Shown here piece by piece: positions 21,701-22,818 of a DNA stretch of 22,818 nt. The notes below the pieces were generated by a model. It had not been told where the DNA came from. It saw only the letters and a list, made by a program, of their open reading frames with translations, and made no database searches. The stretch's first letter is position 1; each line of letters opens with the position of its first letter. The translations under genes and the position numbers were made by a program. Source of the stretch: Byssochlamys sp. IMV 00236. Taxonomy: Eukaryota; Ascomycota; Eurotiomycetes; Eurotiales; Thermoascaceae. The stretch is from positions 1-22,818 of the forward strand of contig MSJH02000843.1 of NCBI GenBank assembly GCA_001931875.2. Direction: 5' to 3'.

Positions 21701-21970
21701 TTATAAGTTTAAATTTATAAAATTATTTAATAATTTAAAACTATAAGATATTAATATTAATAATTAAATACTAAAGAATAAAAGATAAAGATCTTATATA
21801 TTTATATCTCTTAAACCCTTTTAAGATTAAGAAAAGAAGGCTAAAGAAAGCTTTTTTAAAAATATTAATAACTAAGTATTAAAAGATTAAAAAATAAAGA
21901 TTATAAAAAGCTTCTCTAAGATAATCTTAAGAGATAATTATAAGAATATATTTATTAGAGTAGTTATAGA
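21701..21970. other. Unassigned DNA after X2 integrase
   Basis: AT-rich, with stops in all frames looked at. It could be the fast-diverging integrase-RT spacer of X2 or DNA beyond a truncation. No repeat partner seen in the window. Confidence 0.4.
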
Positions 21971-22149
21971 AAACTAAAAAAACCGAACTAAACCGCCTAT
22001 AATTTAGTTTAGTTTATAATTTTATAAACCAGAACGGTTTATAAACTTTATAAACCAAATTAATAGTTTATAATGCACTATATAGTTTTTTTAAGTCTAG
22101 TTTTTTTAGATTTTTTAGTTTAATTTGGTTTTTTAGTTTTTTTCGGTTA
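21971..22149. mobile_element. Candidate small fold-back MITE, about 180 bp
   Basis: The left end AACTAAAAAAACCGAACTAAAC (from 21972) aligns with the reverse complement of the right end (AACTAAAAAACCAAATTAAAC, about 22117-22140); two of the differences are transitions. The right side has an additional CCGAA motif outside. In the middle is a perfect 10-bp hairpin: TTTATAAACC (22021-22030), loop AGAAC, GGTTTATAAA (22036-22045). CCGAAC-type termini occur in some MITEs. I could not identify a target duplication, so the ends are approximate. Confidence 0.45.
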
Positions 22150-22454
22150 CTTTAGATTAATCTAAATTTTTATATAAATCTTATTAATCTTTAAGAACTA
22201 TTTAGATTTTTATTTCTTTATAATATCTATTACTAAATATTAATTAAAAATTAGTAGAATAATATTAAAATATAATATTAAAGTCTAACTTAAGTTAAAT
22301 TCTTAATATTTATATTAGCCTTTAATATAGTTAATCTAGTATAAGTAATAATTAGAAAACTTAGATCTATTTATAATTATTACGTTCCTCTAAAGATATA
22401 TAGTATTATAGGAAGATATATTAAGACTTAGTATAAAGTCTTTAAGCAAGTAGG
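22150..22454. other. Unassigned DNA between the fold-back and MITE copy 2
   Basis: AT-rich, no gene or repeat recognised. The last eight bases before the MITE (22447-22454) should be its target duplication, but the right side lies outside the window. Confidence 0.4.
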
Positions 22455-22818
22455 GGGCCTATATCTCGGCCCAGCCGGGGGCGAGCTCAGCCCACCTTAG
22501 AAGCTCAGCCCACCTAAGTATTTTTACCATTTTTTAAGTGGGCCGAGCTTTTAAACTAAAAACTTCAAAAATTTATTAAAAGTCGAAACCTAAAGATATT
22601 TCACTCGAAATTAAATATTTATATAGGTTATAACCTATATCTTATATATATAAAAAAAGAAAAATTAAATATCTAAAAATCGATTTTTAAGAATTAAAAA
22701 ACCAAGAAAGATTTGTAATTTTCGAATTTCTATGTGTAATTTACTAACTCTTGCCCTAGCGTACCCAATTAAAATCCTAAAATCCTAATTTTAATATATA
22801 ATGTAGACTAAAATATAA
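22455..22818. mobile_element. MITE copy 2, left 364 bases, cut by the window end
   Basis: Collinear without gaps with 3108-3471 of MITE copy 1. By eye only 7 of 364 positions differ, all C/T or G/A transitions, mostly within the GC-rich terminal repeat. Whether it also has the 193-bp duplication cannot be seen, since the window ends within the first unit. Confidence 0.93.

Noticed and set aside
1..22818. AT-rich organelle genome or a genome of extreme AT bias (Plasmodium-like)
   Set aside because: Loss is specific to CpA/TpG, only repeated long elements are affected, and short MITEs keep normal composition. No mitochondrial genes or tRNAs are seen.
1..22818. An undescribed defence or biosynthetic system
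   Set aside because: Every stretch I can identify belongs to a retrotransposon or MITE, and no intact coding sequence remains. The unassigned parts (12046-13399, 21701-22454) offer no evidence for such a system.

Overview
The window looks like one nested block of transposable elements in a filamentous ascomycete (Pezizomycotina-type) genome, degraded by repeat-induced point mutation (RIP). Almost everything is A+T. CpA and its complement TpG are nearly erased: I find none in the first 660 bases. Coding frames are broken almost only by TAA and TAG, as expected from CAA/CAG and TGG mutation. TGA and ATG are nearly absent outside two short GC-containing islands. I see no host gene, tRNA, rRNA or CRISPR array. 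The species cannot be named from this sequence.

Layout from left to right. (1) 1-4021: 3' two thirds of a Ty1/Copia element (copy A, + strand). Its 3' LTR is split by a 713-bp GC-retaining MITE (3108-3820) with long terminal inverted repeats and a perfect 8-bp target duplication, pointing to the hAT superfamily. (2) 4022-4396: leader and 5' LTR of a second, related Copia family, here called X (copy X1, - strand). Copy A sits in its leader. (3) 4397-6513 and 11862 onward: the 3' half of a Ty3/Gypsy chromovirus (+ strand) with integrase and chromodomain in one frame, then an acidic/Asn-rich reading frame that continues past copy B. (4) 6514-11856: a complete Copia element (copy B, + strand, LTRs of 270 and 273 bp, TSD AATTA). 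(5) 11862-13399: poorly understood RIP-degraded DNA, including an LTR-like patch near 12612-12830. (6) 13400 to about 21700: a second X element (X2, + strand), with complete Copia copy C (13812-19110, - strand, TSD AGAAG) inserted in its leader. X2 shows LTR, leader, gag-like region and integrase, but no reverse transcriptase that I can find. (7) 21700-22454: unassigned DNA with a small fold-back element at about 21971-22149. (8) 22455-22818: the left 364 bases of a second MITE copy, running off the window.

Inferred insertion order: the Gypsy element was hit by X1 and by B; X1 was hit by A; X2 was hit by C; the MITE then entered the LTR of A. All long elements are saturated with RIP. The short MITEs are not, as expected if they fall below the RIP length threshold or arrived later. 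The Copia copies are dead by different routes: all three carry YINN in place of the reverse transcriptase YxDD, and different integrase residues are lost in different copies. No intact protein-coding gene remains, so the biological interest lies in the mutation pattern, the nesting and the surviving MITEs.
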